A stretch of 41,154 nt of DNA from Psychrobacter immobilis (lineage in GTDB: Bacteria > Pseudomonadota > Gammaproteobacteria > Pseudomonadales > Moraxellaceae). Numbering within the stretch: the stretch's first letter is position 1; every line of letters starts with the position of its first letter. Below, in pieces: positions 28,065-36,503 of this stretch. The stretch is taken from positions 1 to 41,154 of the forward strand of contig NZ_CAJGZN010000019.1 of the NCBI RefSeq assembly GCF_904846235.1. The letters run 5' to 3'. Made by a program: the position numbers and the translations under genes. The notes below the pieces were generated by a model. The model saw only the letters and a program-made list of their open reading frames with translations. It had not been told where the DNA came from and searched no databases.

Positions 28065-29225
28065 ATGTCCGATGTTATGCCTGATTTTTCGAGCGCTACT
28101 TATCAATTGACCTCTGACCCGATAGCGGCGACGTATCGTACCACTGGTGAGCACTCACAGCCATTGAGAGTGGCTATCAATGGTTTTGGTCGTATAGGGC
28201 GCAATGTACTTCGTGCTTTGTTAGAGCGCTTTGAAGTGTTGGGCCGTGCGATTCATGTAGTGGCAATTAATGATTTAGCGCCAGCGGATATCTTATTGCA
28301 TTTATTGAAGTTTGACAGCACACATGGCCGCCTCAGTCGATTAGGGGTCAATGCTGAGATTGTAGAGAGTGAGTCAGGTGATATGAGCAAGACTGAGCTC
28401 TGTCTCACCAAAAACAATCTGACCTATTGCATTAATATGCTCTCAGAGCCCAATCCACAAAACCTACCTTGGCAGTCGCTAGGGGTCGATGTGGTTTTAG
28501 AGTGTACTGGGCATTTTCGCTCGTATGAGCAAGCGACGCTACACATCCATGCAGGCGCACAGCAAGTAATCATTGGTGCAGCACCATTCGATGATGTGGA
28601 TGCTTGTATCGTTATGGGGGTCAATACAGATGCGCTCACGCTTGATTTACCGATTATCTCCAGCGTTTCTTGTACCACGCAGGCACTGGTGCCGCTGATT
28701 GACACATTGGATAAAGCGTTCGGCGTCAAGTCCGCTATGATGACAGAGATTCATGCAGTTACCGCCGATCAGACGGTGCTCGATCAAGCGCATCGAGATC
28801 CCAGACGGGCGCGTGCTTCTGGCTACAATATTATCCCAACGACATCCAGTAGTATCGCTGCGACAGAACGGGTGCTACCAGCCATGGTCGGCAAAATAAA
28901 TGGTCATTCGATACGGGTGCCCACTATCGATGTGGCTGCGATTGATGTCACCTTTGTATTTGATACGCCAGATGTCGATGTCGAGACAGTACGAGAGGTA
29001 CTTAAATCTGCCAGTCAGGCACATTTGCATGACATTATGGCTTATACCGATGAGCCATTGGTATCTAGTGATTTTATCCATCAGACTGAGTCGCTTATCA
29101 TTGATGGTCAGCAGCTTATGCAAGTAGGCGGTCAATATAAGGTTTTTGCATGGTACGATAATGAATGGGGCTATGCCAATAGGCTGCTCGATATGTGCTT
29201 ACATCTGGCCTCAAGCAAGCGATAA
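28065..29225 (+). CDS. GAPDH-family dehydrogenase (GapB / erythrose-4-phosphate dehydrogenase-like)
   Basis: 386 residues with an N-terminal extension of about 34 before the NAD motif INGFGRIGRNVLRALL. The catalytic Cys is in SVSCTTQALVPLI and the partner His in MTEIHAVTADQTVLDQ; the end YDNEWGYANRLLDM is canonical. Where GAPDH usually has CTTN, this protein has CTTQ. The segment after RRARASGYNIIPTT reads SSSIAATERV instead of the usual TGAAKAV. These changes point to a paralogue, perhaps acting on erythrose-4-phosphate for pyridoxal phosphate synthesis or as an anabolic GAPDH. Substrate assignment is uncertain. It stands alone after the helicase gene. Confidence 0.82.
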   Translation: MSDVMPDFSSATYQLTSDPIAATYRTTGEHSQPLRVAINGFGRIGRNVLRALLERFEVLGRAIHVVAINDLAPADILLHLLKFDSTHGRLSRLGVNAEIVESESGDMSKTELCLTKNNLTYCINMLSEPNPQNLPWQSLGVDVVLECTGHFRSYEQATLHIHAGAQQVIIGAAPFDDVDACIVMGVNTDALTLDLPIISSVSCTTQALVPLIDTLDKAFGVKSAMMTEIHAVTADQTVLDQAHRDPRRARASGYNIIPTTSSSIAATERVLPAMVGKINGHSIRVPTIDVAAIDVTFVFDTPDVDVETVREVLKSASQAHLHDIMAYTDEPLVSSDFIHQTESLIIDGQQLMQVGGQYKVFAWYDNEWGYANRLLDMCLHLASSKR

Positions 29226-29278
29226 TGCTCCAATTTACAAGTATTCGAAAATTAATTGAATTTTTTTAGATTAGGGGC

Positions 29279-29306
29279 TTGCATTATAAAATGATATCTA
29301 TATAAT
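29279..29306 (+). promoter_or_regulatory. Promoter of tRNA-Ser
   Basis: A -35 TTGCAT (29279-29284), a 16-bp spacer and a perfect -10 TATAAT (29301-29306) lie just before the tRNA. Transcription would start about five bases before the mature end. Confidence 0.75.
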
Positions 29307-29317
29307 GATGCACCAAT

Positions 29318-29408
29318 GGAGACGTGGCAGAGCGGTTGAATGCACCGGTCTTGAAAACCGACAAGGGTTAATAGCCCTTCGAGAGTTCGAATCTCTCCGT
29401 CTCCGCCA
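29318..29408 (+). tRNA. tRNA-Ser (UGA)
   Basis: A class II tRNA of 91 nt with CCA encoded. The acceptor GGAGACG pairs with CGTCTCC, the anticodon loop CTTGAAAA carries TGA, and the long variable arm (AAGGGTTAATAGCCCTT) is typical of serine. The T arm has GTTCGAATC. It is the partner of the serS product at 8401. Confidence 0.97.
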
Positions 29409-29413
29409 AATTC

Positions 29414-29450
29414 AAAAAAGCCCCAATCAGCAATGATTGGGGCTTTTTTT
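29414..29450 (+). terminator. Rho-independent terminator after tRNA-Ser
   Basis: AGCCCCAATCA pairs with TGATTGGGGCT around a 4-nt loop, followed by a T-run. The preceding A-run makes it usable from both strands, so it may also serve the lipoprotein gene. Confidence 0.93.
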
Positions 29451-29512
29451 ATGGTATTGATAAAAGTATTAATTAGTACCTTCTATAAAATACTCAATAG
29501 TAGGTTGTACAG

Positions 29513-30244
29513 CTACTTCACCAGTGAGTTTTCAAATTCGATTGTCTGATCATCTACTAAGGCAAGCGTGCCTTTATTAATCTCGATAGTGATGCCACTA
29601 GCATTTTTGATAGCGCGCATGACATTGATATCCTCAATGCTGCTTTCAATAATGACCTTGCCAGACTGTTCTGGTGCGATAGGTGGATCAAACGTTGTCA
29701 AAGGCACATTAAAGTTTTTGCCCTTTGTAAGATTGGCATCTTTCATGGTCAGCGTTCCTTTAAAACTTTTTATCGCGCCTTTGCCATGATTGGATAGAAT
29801 AAACTGCATTTTGACTTGATTTAAGCTATCGCTATCACTGGTTTTCACAGGAAGCAGGGCGACAGGATACATCTGTGCAGTAGCATTAGCTGCCTGACCT
29901 TTGACGATAGGGCTTTTCTTACCCGTTGGGTTGTTTGGATGCAGACGCTCGTATTCACGCTGTTGTATCAGCGCTTGCTTGATAGTGGTGCGCGGCATGG
30001 CTCCTGATTCATAAGCATCGCTCAATTTCATACGCAGCATATATCGGCTGAGTACTTGTTGATCGGCCTCAGACAACTGCTCAAAAGTTTGCCCTAACTT
30101 TTTTTGCCATTGGTCTGAGTCTGTCGGTATGGTTGTCTTACTTGGGTCAGTCTGCGGCGATGAGCAGCCAGTCGCAATCACTAGCATTGCTACCGTCATG
30201 GTTGAAAACAAAGTTTTGTTGAAACACTGATGTAAGCCCGTCAT
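29513..30244 (-). CDS. Putative lipoprotein of unknown function
   Basis: 243 residues with a lipoprotein signal peptide (TMTVAMLVIATGC, lipidated Cys at about 27). GGAGG lies 7 bases before the ATG. A helical part (about 45-110, EQLSEADQQVLSRYMLRMKLSDAYESG) is followed by a strand-rich domain (about 125-243) with FILSNHGKGAIKSFKGTLTM and GKVIIESSIEDI, looking like a beta-sandwich with a DUF-type fold. I do not recognise a named family. It probably faces the periplasm. No operon partner; it shares the bidirectional terminator next to tRNA-Ser. Confidence 0.7.
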   Translation of the reverse strand: MTGLHQCFNKTLFSTMTVAMLVIATGCSSPQTDPSKTTIPTDSDQWQKKLGQTFEQLSEADQQVLSRYMLRMKLSDAYESGAMPRTTIKQALIQQREYERLHPNNPTGKKSPIVKGQAANATAQMYPVALLPVKTSDSDSLNQVKMQFILSNHGKGAIKSFKGTLTMKDANLTKGKNFNVPLTTFDPPIAPEQSGKVIIESSIEDINVMRAIKNASGITIEINKGTLALVDDQTIEFENSLVK

Positions 30245-30473
30245 CGTACCCCTCCTTGCAGATCTTTATTATGTTGAAACCTTATAAATAGTCACGACTA
30301 TATCCTTAATATACCTTGTTTAAACATCTGTTGTGTTTAGTTATGGCTAACTACAGTCGCAAATATCGCAGAGTACTTAAAAACGTATTTATTGTAGATT
30401 AGATGGAAGAAGGGCATAACAAGAGGAGAGTTAGAAAAATATCAATAATGCTTTAACTTTTATAACAGCCACA

Positions 30474-30511
30474 AAAAAGACCAAGCTCGCTTTAGCAAAC
30501 TTGGTCTTTTT
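30474..30511. terminator. Rho-independent terminator
   Basis: AAAAAGACCAAG pairs with CTTGGTCTTTTT around a 14-nt loop. It ends the RHH gene (minus strand) and is structurally bidirectional. Confidence 0.85.
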
Positions 30512-30525
30512 ATTTTAATACTATT

Positions 30526-30563
30526 TAGCAGCGATACTATTAATTAGCAACGATATTATTAAT
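30526..30563 (-). repeat. 2 x 19-bp tandem repeat after the RHH stop codon
   Basis: On the plus strand the units are TAGCAGCGATACTATTAAT and TAGCAACGATATTATTAAT (17 of 19). They begin 4 bases after the stop of the minus-strand gene, and extra in-frame stops occur in the array. Confidence 0.85.
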
Positions 30564-30566
30564 TGT

Positions 30567-30896
30567 TTAATCGTTGTCTTGTAACTCAGATAGCGGATGA
30601 GTGATGTTGTTATTATGCGTCACTACAATCGCTTCATCAATAATATGTTGGCTAACGCCGCGCTTGCGTAGCGTTTCGATGAATACTTCATCATGGGCAA
30701 GCGTATAATCCTGATGGTCACGATCCAAGCCCTGACGAATATAAAGACGAATAAGCCCTTGAATGCGCTTAAAGCCCAAGTCTGATGACGTCGTTTCTAA
30801 TAGGCCAATCATTTCTTCAGACAAACGAATACTAATCGGGCGCATGATTTTTTGCGGATGATCAGAAAACTTATTTTTTATACGTACAGGTATCAT
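30567..30896 (-). CDS. Ribbon-helix-helix-like small protein
   Basis: 109 residues. The segment RPISIRLSEEMIGLLETTSSDLGFKRIQGLIRLYIRQGL (about 19-57) fits a CopG/Arc-type ribbon-helix-helix: a basic strand, then two amphipathic helices. The protein may therefore bind DNA as a dimer. The rest is helical and acidic with a polar tail. No toxin gene is adjacent, so I do not call it an antitoxin. The start is uncertain, since an in-frame ATG at residue 18 would still keep the strand. Confidence 0.6.
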   Translation of the reverse strand: MIPVRIKNKFSDHPQKIMRPISIRLSEEMIGLLETTSSDLGFKRIQGLIRLYIRQGLDRDHQDYTLAHDEVFIETLRKRGVSQHIIDEAIVVTHNNNITHPLSELQDND

Positions 30897-31047
30897 AATA
30901 AACCATTACTTTTAGTGAGTAAGAGCGAAGCACTCAAACAAAAACGAACCCAATCGAAACTAATCTTACCATACAACAAAAATGTCTAAAAGAACACCAC
31001 AGCCGTGCTAATATTATTAGAAGTAAATATAAAAGACACAGCAATAA

Positions 31048-31079
31048 AAAAACCTCCATCAAATTATGATGAAGGTTTT
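31048..31079 (-). terminator. Rho-independent terminator of tRNA-Asn
   Basis: On the minus strand AACCTTCATCA pairs with TGATGGAGGTT (one U-G pair), followed by a T-run, 8 bases after the tRNA. Confidence 0.85.
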
Positions 31080-31086
31080 TAGTATA

Positions 31087-31162
31087 TGGCTCTCCAACCT
31101 GGGCTCGAACCAGGGACACACGGATTAACAGTCCGTTGCTCTACCAACTGAGCTATTGGAGA
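31087..31162 (-). tRNA. tRNA-Asn (GUU)
   Basis: A 76-nt tRNA with encoded CCA. The acceptor TCTCCAA pairs with TTGGAGA, the D arm has TAGCTCAGTTGGTAGAGCA, the anticodon stem-loop GGACTGTTAATCC carries GTT, and the T arm has GTTCGAGCC. Confidence 0.97.
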
Positions 31163-31666
31163 ATAGCTGGTCATAACAGCAAGTTATTGACGCTTTATAT
31201 TAAAGCAGTTAATTAGCTTGTTTGCGTTATGTGGGGCACATTTTAGCCAAGTCACTACAGGCTGTCAACCTTATTATGCGTTTAATTATAAATATTATCG
31301 CAATTATTGAAAATTAACGCCTATCCCTTATCAGATAGGCTATTTCAAGGCAGAACTCAATAGAAAATGACGATAAATGTGTTTTAAAAATAAAATGTGC
31401 TTTAGAAATAAAAAATATTTTCAGAAAATTTTATACGGCACCTGGACAAACGATAAGAATATAGAACCAGACGTAGATTCGGCAAAGTAAAACTGGATTT
31501 AAGGCTTTGTGTTTTTGAATACAAGGGTGGTGCGATACCGTTTGACACAATAAAGTTGCAAGACAGCCCTTCACATTGGCAGTAGATTTCTATAAAATAC
31601 CGACCATGTGGTTTCTTTGCTATGTTTTTTCATAGCATGCGTTGAACGAAAGCGGGTGTTCTAAAG
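31163..31666. other. Intergenic region upstream of the SMR gene
   Basis: About 500 bp with promoters for tRNA-Asn (minus) and the SMR gene (plus). A TTGACA box at about 31550 lacks a clear -10. A small hairpin GCTATG-TTTTTT-CATAGC (31619-31636) lies 30 bp before the SMR start. I compared the leader with what I know of the guanidine riboswitches that control some SMR genes and did not find their conserved motifs. Confidence 0.45.
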
Positions 31667-32011
31667 ATGAGTCCTACTACTATTGCTTATGGTTACTTAG
31701 CCATTGCCATCATTTGTGAAGTGATCGGCACTACTTTTTTGATGAAGTCAGAGCAGTTCACCCGTTTGGTGCCAACTTTGATGATGGGCGCGCTCTATGC
31801 GGTTTCATTTTATCTAATGGCTCAGACGCTTAAGACCATACCGCTAGGTATTGCGTACGCGCTGTGGGGCGGACTCGGAATCGTACTGACATCGCTTGTT
31901 GGTGTGGTGCTATTCAAGCAAAATCTTGATACAGCAGCAGTGGTCGGTATCGCGATGATCGTCGGCGGTGTTGTTGTGATGAACTTATTGTCTAATTCTG
32001 TGGTGCATTGA
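31667..32011 (+). CDS. Small multidrug resistance (SMR) efflux protein, EmrE/QacE type
   Basis: 114 residues with four transmembrane helices. The proton/substrate carboxylate is Glu18 in AIICEVIGTTFLMKS (Glu14 of EmrE). The conserved AYALWGGLGIVLTSLVGVVLF covers the third helix, and the fourth helix is VVGIAMIVGGVVVMNLLS. SMR proteins work as antiparallel dimers, exchanging protons for quaternary ammonium compounds; EmrE also moves betaine and choline. The stop is one base before the TetR start, so the two form an operon. Choline genes follow, which makes a quaternary amine substrate attractive. Confidence 0.93.
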   Translation: MSPTTIAYGYLAIAIICEVIGTTFLMKSEQFTRLVPTLMMGALYAVSFYLMAQTLKTIPLGIAYALWGGLGIVLTSLVGVVLFKQNLDTAAVVGIAMIVGGVVVMNLLSNSVVH

Positions 32012-32012
32012 T

Positions 32013-32582
32013 ATGGAAAATGCTTATAAGCGTAAAAAACAGCCAGAAGTCATTCGTCGTGCGTTGTTAGATCAAGCAGCACGTATCACATTGGAGCAGG
32101 GCTTATCTAAAGTGACGTTTCAGGCAGTCGCTGATGCGGTTGGGGTGACAAAGGGTGGGGTGATGCATCATTTTTCTACCAAAAATGCACTCGTGCTAGA
32201 AGTGTTTAATGATGCAATGGCTAAGTTTGAGGCAGAAGTAAACGCAGCAATGGCTGACGACCCTGTTAAGTACGGTTCATTTACCCGGGCTTATATAGAT
32301 GCCACTATCAGCCTCGGCGAGCAAGGGCAGGAAGAGTATGACAATCAAGCGACCTTATATGTGCTGATGCTAGGCGATAGTGAGCTGCGTGAGTTGTGGG
32401 CTAAGTGGGCGAATGAGCAACTCAAAAAACATGCAGCAACGGATAATACCGAGACGTTATGTATGGTTCGCCTTGTCGCTGACGGTATTTGGCTCTCAGA
32501 CTTTTCAGGTATCGATATCGCAGACAAACAGTCATTACGTGATCGCTTGATAAAAATGACACAACGAGACTTTGATTTATAA
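32013..32582 (+). CDS. TetR/AcrR-family transcriptional regulator
   Basis: 189 residues. The N-terminal helix-turn-helix is ITLEQGLSKVTFQAVADAVGVTKGGVMHHFSTKNALVLEVF (about 24-65), with the TetR signature GVTKGGVMHHF. The C-terminal helical domain (about 80-189) binds an unknown ligand. It is not a canonical BetI by its N-terminal sequence, although it lies just upstream of betB. Coupling to the SMR gene suggests that it represses that pump and responds to its substrates. The stop codon is the first of three in-frame copies (32574-32627), and a 132-bp MITE follows. Confidence 0.88.
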   Translation: MENAYKRKKQPEVIRRALLDQAARITLEQGLSKVTFQAVADAVGVTKGGVMHHFSTKNALVLEVFNDAMAKFEAEVNAAMADDPVKYGSFTRAYIDATISLGEQGQEEYDNQATLYVLMLGDSELRELWAKWANEQLKKHAATDNTETLCMVRLVADGIWLSDFSGIDIADKQSLRDRLIKMTQRDFDL

Positions 32583-32627
32583 GAAGATACTAATTTATAA
32601 AACGATTCTGATTTATAAAATAATTTT
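32574..32627 (+). repeat. 3 x 18-bp tandem repeat spanning the tetR stop codon
   Basis: The units are GATTTATAAGAAGATACT, AATTTATAAAACGATTCT and GATTTATAAAATAATTTT; they agree pairwise at 13-14 of 18. The stop TAA (32580) recurs in frame at 32598 and 32616. Confidence 0.8.
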
Positions 32628-32640
32628 TATTTCACTATTT

Positions 32641-32772
32641 GGTGGTGTATCAAAAAGTATGCTGATTAAAATTCGAACAATTTTTGAAGCCTTTAAAGCC
32701 CTATAGAATCAGGGAACTTAGCATGGATTTCTTATTGACTTTTATCGCTAGCATACTTTTTGATACACCACC
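32641..32772. mobile_element. 132-bp MITE with 23-bp perfect terminal inverted repeats and 8-bp target duplication
   Basis: The ends are 32641-32663, starting GGTGGTGTATCAAAAAG, and the exact reverse complement at 32750-32772. Both sides are flanked by CACTATTT (32633-32640 and 32773-32780), a perfect 8-bp duplication. The 86-bp centre has no reading frame. An 8-bp duplication and GG-TGTATCA-type ends suggest mobilisation by an IS1595-family (IS1016-like) transposase, which is an inference. It separates tetR from betB and could affect betB transcription. Confidence 0.92.
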
Positions 32773-32889
32773 CACTATTTAAAGACTAACTTTCGTTAAA
32801 GACCTAAGTTTCGAAACTTAACTAACGACGACATTATATGGTAAGAGCCTATTTATAGCTGATTTTGCCAATCGTCCTGAGGAGAATTT

Positions 32890-34392
32890 ATGACTGATAT
32901 TAATAATTTGACAGATATTATCGATTTAGGCCAAGTACAAACAGCTTATATCAATGGTCGCTATCTGGCTGTTGATGAAACGCTGACTACTTTTGAAGAT
33001 ATCAATCCAGCCACTGGTGAAGTATTGGCAACGATTCAGCAAACCAGCAATGAGCAAATTGACGAGGCGGTAAAAGCCGCACATAAAGGTCAAAAAGTTT
33101 GGGCGGCGATGACAGCAGTTGAGCGTGGTCGCATTTTATCAAAGGCTGTTGAGATATTGCGCGATCGCAATGATGTGTTGGCACTACTTGAGACCAAAGA
33201 CACAGGTAAAGCCTACTCTGAGACGAAGTATGTCGATATCGTTACTGGCGCTGATGTCGTTGAATACTATGCAGGTCTGGCACCGATGATTGAGGGTCGT
33301 CAGATTCCATTGCGTGATACTAGCTTCGTCTATACTCGTCGCGAACCACTTGGCGTGGTCGCAGGTATTGGCGCATGGAACTATCCGATTCAAATCGCGA
33401 TGTGGAAAGCAGCACCTGCACTGGCTGCTGGTAATGCGATGATTTTTAAGCCATCAGAAGTGACACCATTGACGGCACTAAAACTGGCAGAAATATTGAC
33501 AGAAGCTGGATTGCCAGACGGTGTATTTAACGTGGTGCAAGGTAACTATGAAGTGGGTCAAGCGCTAACTGAACACCCAGATATCGCAAAAGTATCGTTC
33601 ACAGGTGGCGTACCGACTGGTAAAAAAGTCATGTCGAGCGCGGCAAGCTCATCTCTAAAAGACGTAACTTTAGAGCTTGGCGGCAAATCACCATTGATCA
33701 TATTTGATGATGCAGATATCGATACCGCTGCTGACATCGCTATGATGGCCAACTTCTACAGTACTGGTCAGGTATGTACCAATGGTACGCGCGTATTTGT
33801 CCCGAAAGCGCTACAAGCGAAGTTTGAGCAAGCCATCCTAACCCGTGTTGAGCGTATTAAACTAGGCGACCCTATGGACGAGAACATCAATATGGGTCCA
33901 CTGGTGAGCTTCCCGCACATGGAGCGCGTGCTTGGTTATATCGAGCAAGGTAAAAAAGGCGGCGCACGTCTGCTAACAGGTGGCGAGCGCGTTACAACGA
34001 ACGAGCTTGCAAACGGCGCATTTGTCGCACCGACAGTATTCACTGATTGCACGGACGATATGACTATCGTACGCGAAGAAATCTTTGGCCCAGTGATGTC
34101 GATATTGACGTACGAGACCGAAGAAGAGGTTATTCGCCGCGCCAATGATACCGATTACGGTTTGGCAGCTGGGGTTGTGACTGCAGATCTAAAACGCGCG
34201 CATCGAGTCATTGCTCAGATAGAAGCTGGCATCTGCTGGTTGAATACATGGGGCGAGTCGGCAGCACAAATGCCAGTAGGCGGCTATAAGCATTCTGGTA
34301 TCGGCCGCGAAAACGGTATCGAAGCACTCGAACACTATACTCAGACCAAATCTATCCAAGTAGAGTTGGGTGCGTTTGAATCTGTCTTTTAA
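32890..34392 (+). CDS. betB: Betaine aldehyde dehydrogenase
   Basis: 500 residues. BetB oxidises betaine aldehyde to glycine betaine with NAD(P)+, the second step of osmoprotectant synthesis from choline. Catalytic Cys296 is in [13 protein letters not shown] and Glu262 in [11 protein letters not shown]. BetB-like features include the NAD pocket [22 protein letters not shown] and the end [25 protein letters not shown] strong GAGGAG site lies 5 bases before the ATG. It begins the betB-betA-betT series; a MITE sits about 120 bp upstream, so its promoter lies within or near that short gap. Confidence 0.95.
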   Translation: MTDINNLTDIIDLGQVQTAYINGRYLAVDETLTTFEDINPATGEVLATIQQTSNEQIDEAVKAAHKGQKVWAAMTAVERGRILSKAVEILRDRNDVLALLETKDTGKAYSETKYVDIVTGADVVEYYAGLAPMIEGRQIPLRDTSFVYTRREPLGVVAGIGAWNYPIQIAMWKAAPALAAGNAMIFKPSEVTPLTALKLAEILTEAGLPDGVFNVVQGNYEVGQALTEHPDIAKVSFTGGVPTGKKVMSSAASSSLKDVTLELGGKSPLIIFDDADIDTAADIAMMANFYSTGQVCTNGTRVFVPKALQAKFEQAILTRVERIKLGDPMDENINMGPLVSFPHMERVLGYIEQGKKGGARLLTGGERVTTNELANGAFVAPTVFTDCTDDMTIVREEIFGPVMSILTYETEEEVIRRANDTDYGLAAGVVTADLKRAHRVIAQIEAGICWLNTWGESAAQMPVGGYKHSGIGRENGIEALEHYTQTKSIQVELGAFESVF

Positions 34393-34510
34393 TCAATCTT
34401 ATTGAGAAAAATGAAGCCAGTAAGGTTGCTTATTAGCTTTTATTTAGCCTTTTTAGGACACCTTACTGACCCTAAACGATTTATGTTTTTTCAATATTAT
34501 GGAGTATGTT

Positions 34511-36211
34511 ATGACATCAACCACACCTGAGTATGACTATATTATTGTTGGAGCAGGCTCAGCAGGAAATGTGCTGGCCACGCGTCTGACCGAAGATGCC
34601 AGTATTAAAGTACTGCTGTTAGAAGCAGGTCGTCCAGATTATCGTTTTGACTTCCGTACCCAAATGCCAGCTGCGCTTGCTATGCCGCTACAAGGGACGA
34701 CTTATAACTGGGGTTATAAGACAGATCCTGAGCCATACATGAATAACCGTGTCATGGACTGTGGCCGCGGCAAAGGGCTAGGTGGCTCATCATTGATTAA
34801 CGGTATGTGCTACATCCGTGGTAATGCGCTAGATTTTGATGATTGGTCTAAAATAAAAGGCCTGTCAGACTGGACGTATTCGGATTGCTTACCGTACTTC
34901 AAAAAGCTAGAAAACTGTGACGCTGGCGAGAATGACTATCATGGCGTGGGCGGTCCTGTTGAAATGACTACCTCAAAACCAGGGGTCAATCCACTGTTCC
35001 AAGCTATGATTGAAGCGGGCGTACAAGCGGGCTATCCACGTACCGAAGATCTAAACGGCTATCAGCAAGAAGGTTTTGGTCCGATGGATCGATTCGTGAC
35101 GCCTAATGGTCGCCGTGCATCAACGGCTCGCGGCTATCTTGATCGTGCCAAACCACGTAGCAATATTACGATTTTGACGGGTGCATTGACTGATGTAATT
35201 TTATTTGACGGCAAACGCGCCGTCGGTGTCAAAGTCGAACACGAAGGCCAGACCAAAAATTTCCATGCCGCTCGTGAAGTGATTGTCTCATCTGGTGCGA
35301 TTGCCTCACCGCAACTGCTACAGCGTTCAGGTATCGGTCCTGGCCAGTGGCTAAAAGATGCTGGCGTGACTGAAATATTGGATCTGCCAGGTGTCGGTAA
35401 TAATTTACAAGACCATTTAGAGCTATATATGCAGTATGAATGTAAACTGCCAGTGTCAATCGCGCCTGCCAATAAATGGTGGAATAAGCCTGCGATTGGT
35501 GCAGAATGGTTATTCAATGGAACAGGTCTTGGTGCGTCTAACCAATTCGAAGGTGGCGGTTTCATTCGTACCGATGAGAAGTTCACCCATCCAAACATTC
35601 AGTACCACTTCTTGCCACTAGCTGTACGCTATGATGGCCGTAGTGCTGTGAAATCACATAGCTTCCAAGCACACGTTGGCTCACTGCGCTCACCAAGCCG
35701 TGGCCGCGTCAAGCTAAAATCACGTGATCCGAAAGCGCATCCAAGTATCTTGTTTAACTACATGTCACATGATCAAGACTGGCAAGAGTTCCGTGCTGCA
35801 ATGCGTATCACGCGTGAGATCATGCATCAGCCAGCGCTCGACCCTTATCGTGGTCGCGCAATTGCACCGACCGATGATTTGGTCACCGACGCTCAATTAG
35901 ATGAATATGTACGCAATCATAGTGAGACGGCTTATCATCCGTCTTGTACCTGTGCGATGGGTGAAGATAACGATTCGGTAGTGAATGGCGAAGGTCTGGT
36001 ACATGGTATCGATGGCTTGCGAGTCGTCGATGCGTCTATCATGCCAAACATTATTAGTGGTAATCTCAATGCTACAACTATTATGTTAGCAGAAAAAATC
36101 GTCGACAAGATGAGAGGCGTACAGTTGCCACGTTCAACGGCAGATTATTACGTGGCTAATGGTGCACCGCTGCGCTCAGAGCCAATGCGCGATTATCTCT
36201 CGTCGGTGTAG
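34511..36211 (+). CDS. betA: Choline dehydrogenase
   Basis: BetA is a membrane-associated FAD enzyme of the GMC family that oxidises choline to betaine aldehyde. I start it at 34511 ([11 protein letters not shown]) because GGAG lies 6 bases before; an ATG four codons earlier overlaps that site. The FAD motif is [19 protein letters not shown], the signatures are [18 protein letters not shown] and [19 protein letters not shown], and the active-site His lies in [12 protein letters not shown] with Asn in [15 protein letters not shown]. About 567 residues, normal for BetA. It follows betB by 118 bp on the same strand. Confidence 0.95.
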   Translation: MTSTTPEYDYIIVGAGSAGNVLATRLTEDASIKVLLLEAGRPDYRFDFRTQMPAALAMPLQGTTYNWGYKTDPEPYMNNRVMDCGRGKGLGGSSLINGMCYIRGNALDFDDWSKIKGLSDWTYSDCLPYFKKLENCDAGENDYHGVGGPVEMTTSKPGVNPLFQAMIEAGVQAGYPRTEDLNGYQQEGFGPMDRFVTPNGRRASTARGYLDRAKPRSNITILTGALTDVILFDGKRAVGVKVEHEGQTKNFHAAREVIVSSGAIASPQLLQRSGIGPGQWLKDAGVTEILDLPGVGNNLQDHLELYMQYECKLPVSIAPANKWWNKPAIGAEWLFNGTGLGASNQFEGGGFIRTDEKFTHPNIQYHFLPLAVRYDGRSAVKSHSFQAHVGSLRSPSRGRVKLKSRDPKAHPSILFNYMSHDQDWQEFRAAMRITREIMHQPALDPYRGRAIAPTDDLVTDAQLDEYVRNHSETAYHPSCTCAMGEDNDSVVNGEGLVHGIDGLRVVDASIMPNIISGNLNATTIMLAEKIVDKMRGVQLPRSTADYYVANGAPLRSEPMRDYLSSV

Positions 36212-36271
36212 GCTGCGATATAAACCTGCATGCAGGATACTGAATGAATAACGATATGAGAAAATTTCAAC

Positions 36272-36300
36272 AAAAGGGCCTTTCCAAGTAGAGGCCTTTT
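36272..36300 (+). terminator. Probable terminator after betA
   Basis: AAAAGGGCCT pairs with AGGCCTTTT with one bulged G, then CT-rich sequence. It may separate betBA from betT transcription. Confidence 0.65.
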
Positions 36301-36384
36301 CTATCAGCGCTAACGTATTAGAATAATGAATACCGTTCAGGTTGAATTTGTTTATAATTTTATTAGCTTTTTATTTATTGGTAC

Positions 36385-36465
36385 TGCTTTGTCCGTCATG
36401 CGGTTGGTTCCACGTTATACGGTTATAGATCATCAGTCTACTATTAGATGATGCCGGACAAAGCA
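36385..36465. promoter_or_regulatory. Inverted repeat upstream of betT
   Basis: TGCTTTGTCCG (36385-36395) and CGGACAAAGCA (36455-36465) are perfect 11-bp arms around 59 bp, ending 38 bp before the betT start. An osmoregulated operator, an mRNA structure in the leader or a decayed small transposable element are all possible. The flanks do not show an obvious target duplication. Confidence 0.45.
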
Positions 36466-36503
36466 ATATCGGACCCTATTTAATTTACCTATTGAGGTCT
36501 TTT

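Larger units (their letters stand above)
30245..30566. other. Intergenic region between the lipoprotein and RHH genes
   Basis: About 320 bp. It holds a strong terminator (30474-30511) and a 2 x 19-bp tandem repeat (30526-30563) near the RHH stop, and presumably the lipoprotein promoter at its left end. No gene was seen. Confidence 0.5.

Noticed and set aside
30567..30896. Antitoxin of a toxin-antitoxin pair
   Set aside because: The ribbon-helix-helix fold would fit, but no toxin-sized gene is next to it.
30934..31119. 61-residue minus-strand reading frame
   Set aside because: It runs through the tRNA-Asn terminator and part of the tRNA gene, so it is not a gene.
31480..31666. Guanidine riboswitch before the SMR gene
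   Set aside because: Neither the tandem ACGR hairpins of the guanidine-II class nor conserved motifs of the other classes could be seen.
32013..32582. Calling the TetR regulator BetI
   Set aside because: Its N-terminal half does not show the BetI pattern, and it is coupled to the SMR gene rather than to betB.
35134..35598. 154-residue frame opposite betA
   Set aside because: Shadow of a highly conserved gene, with no start site or similarity.
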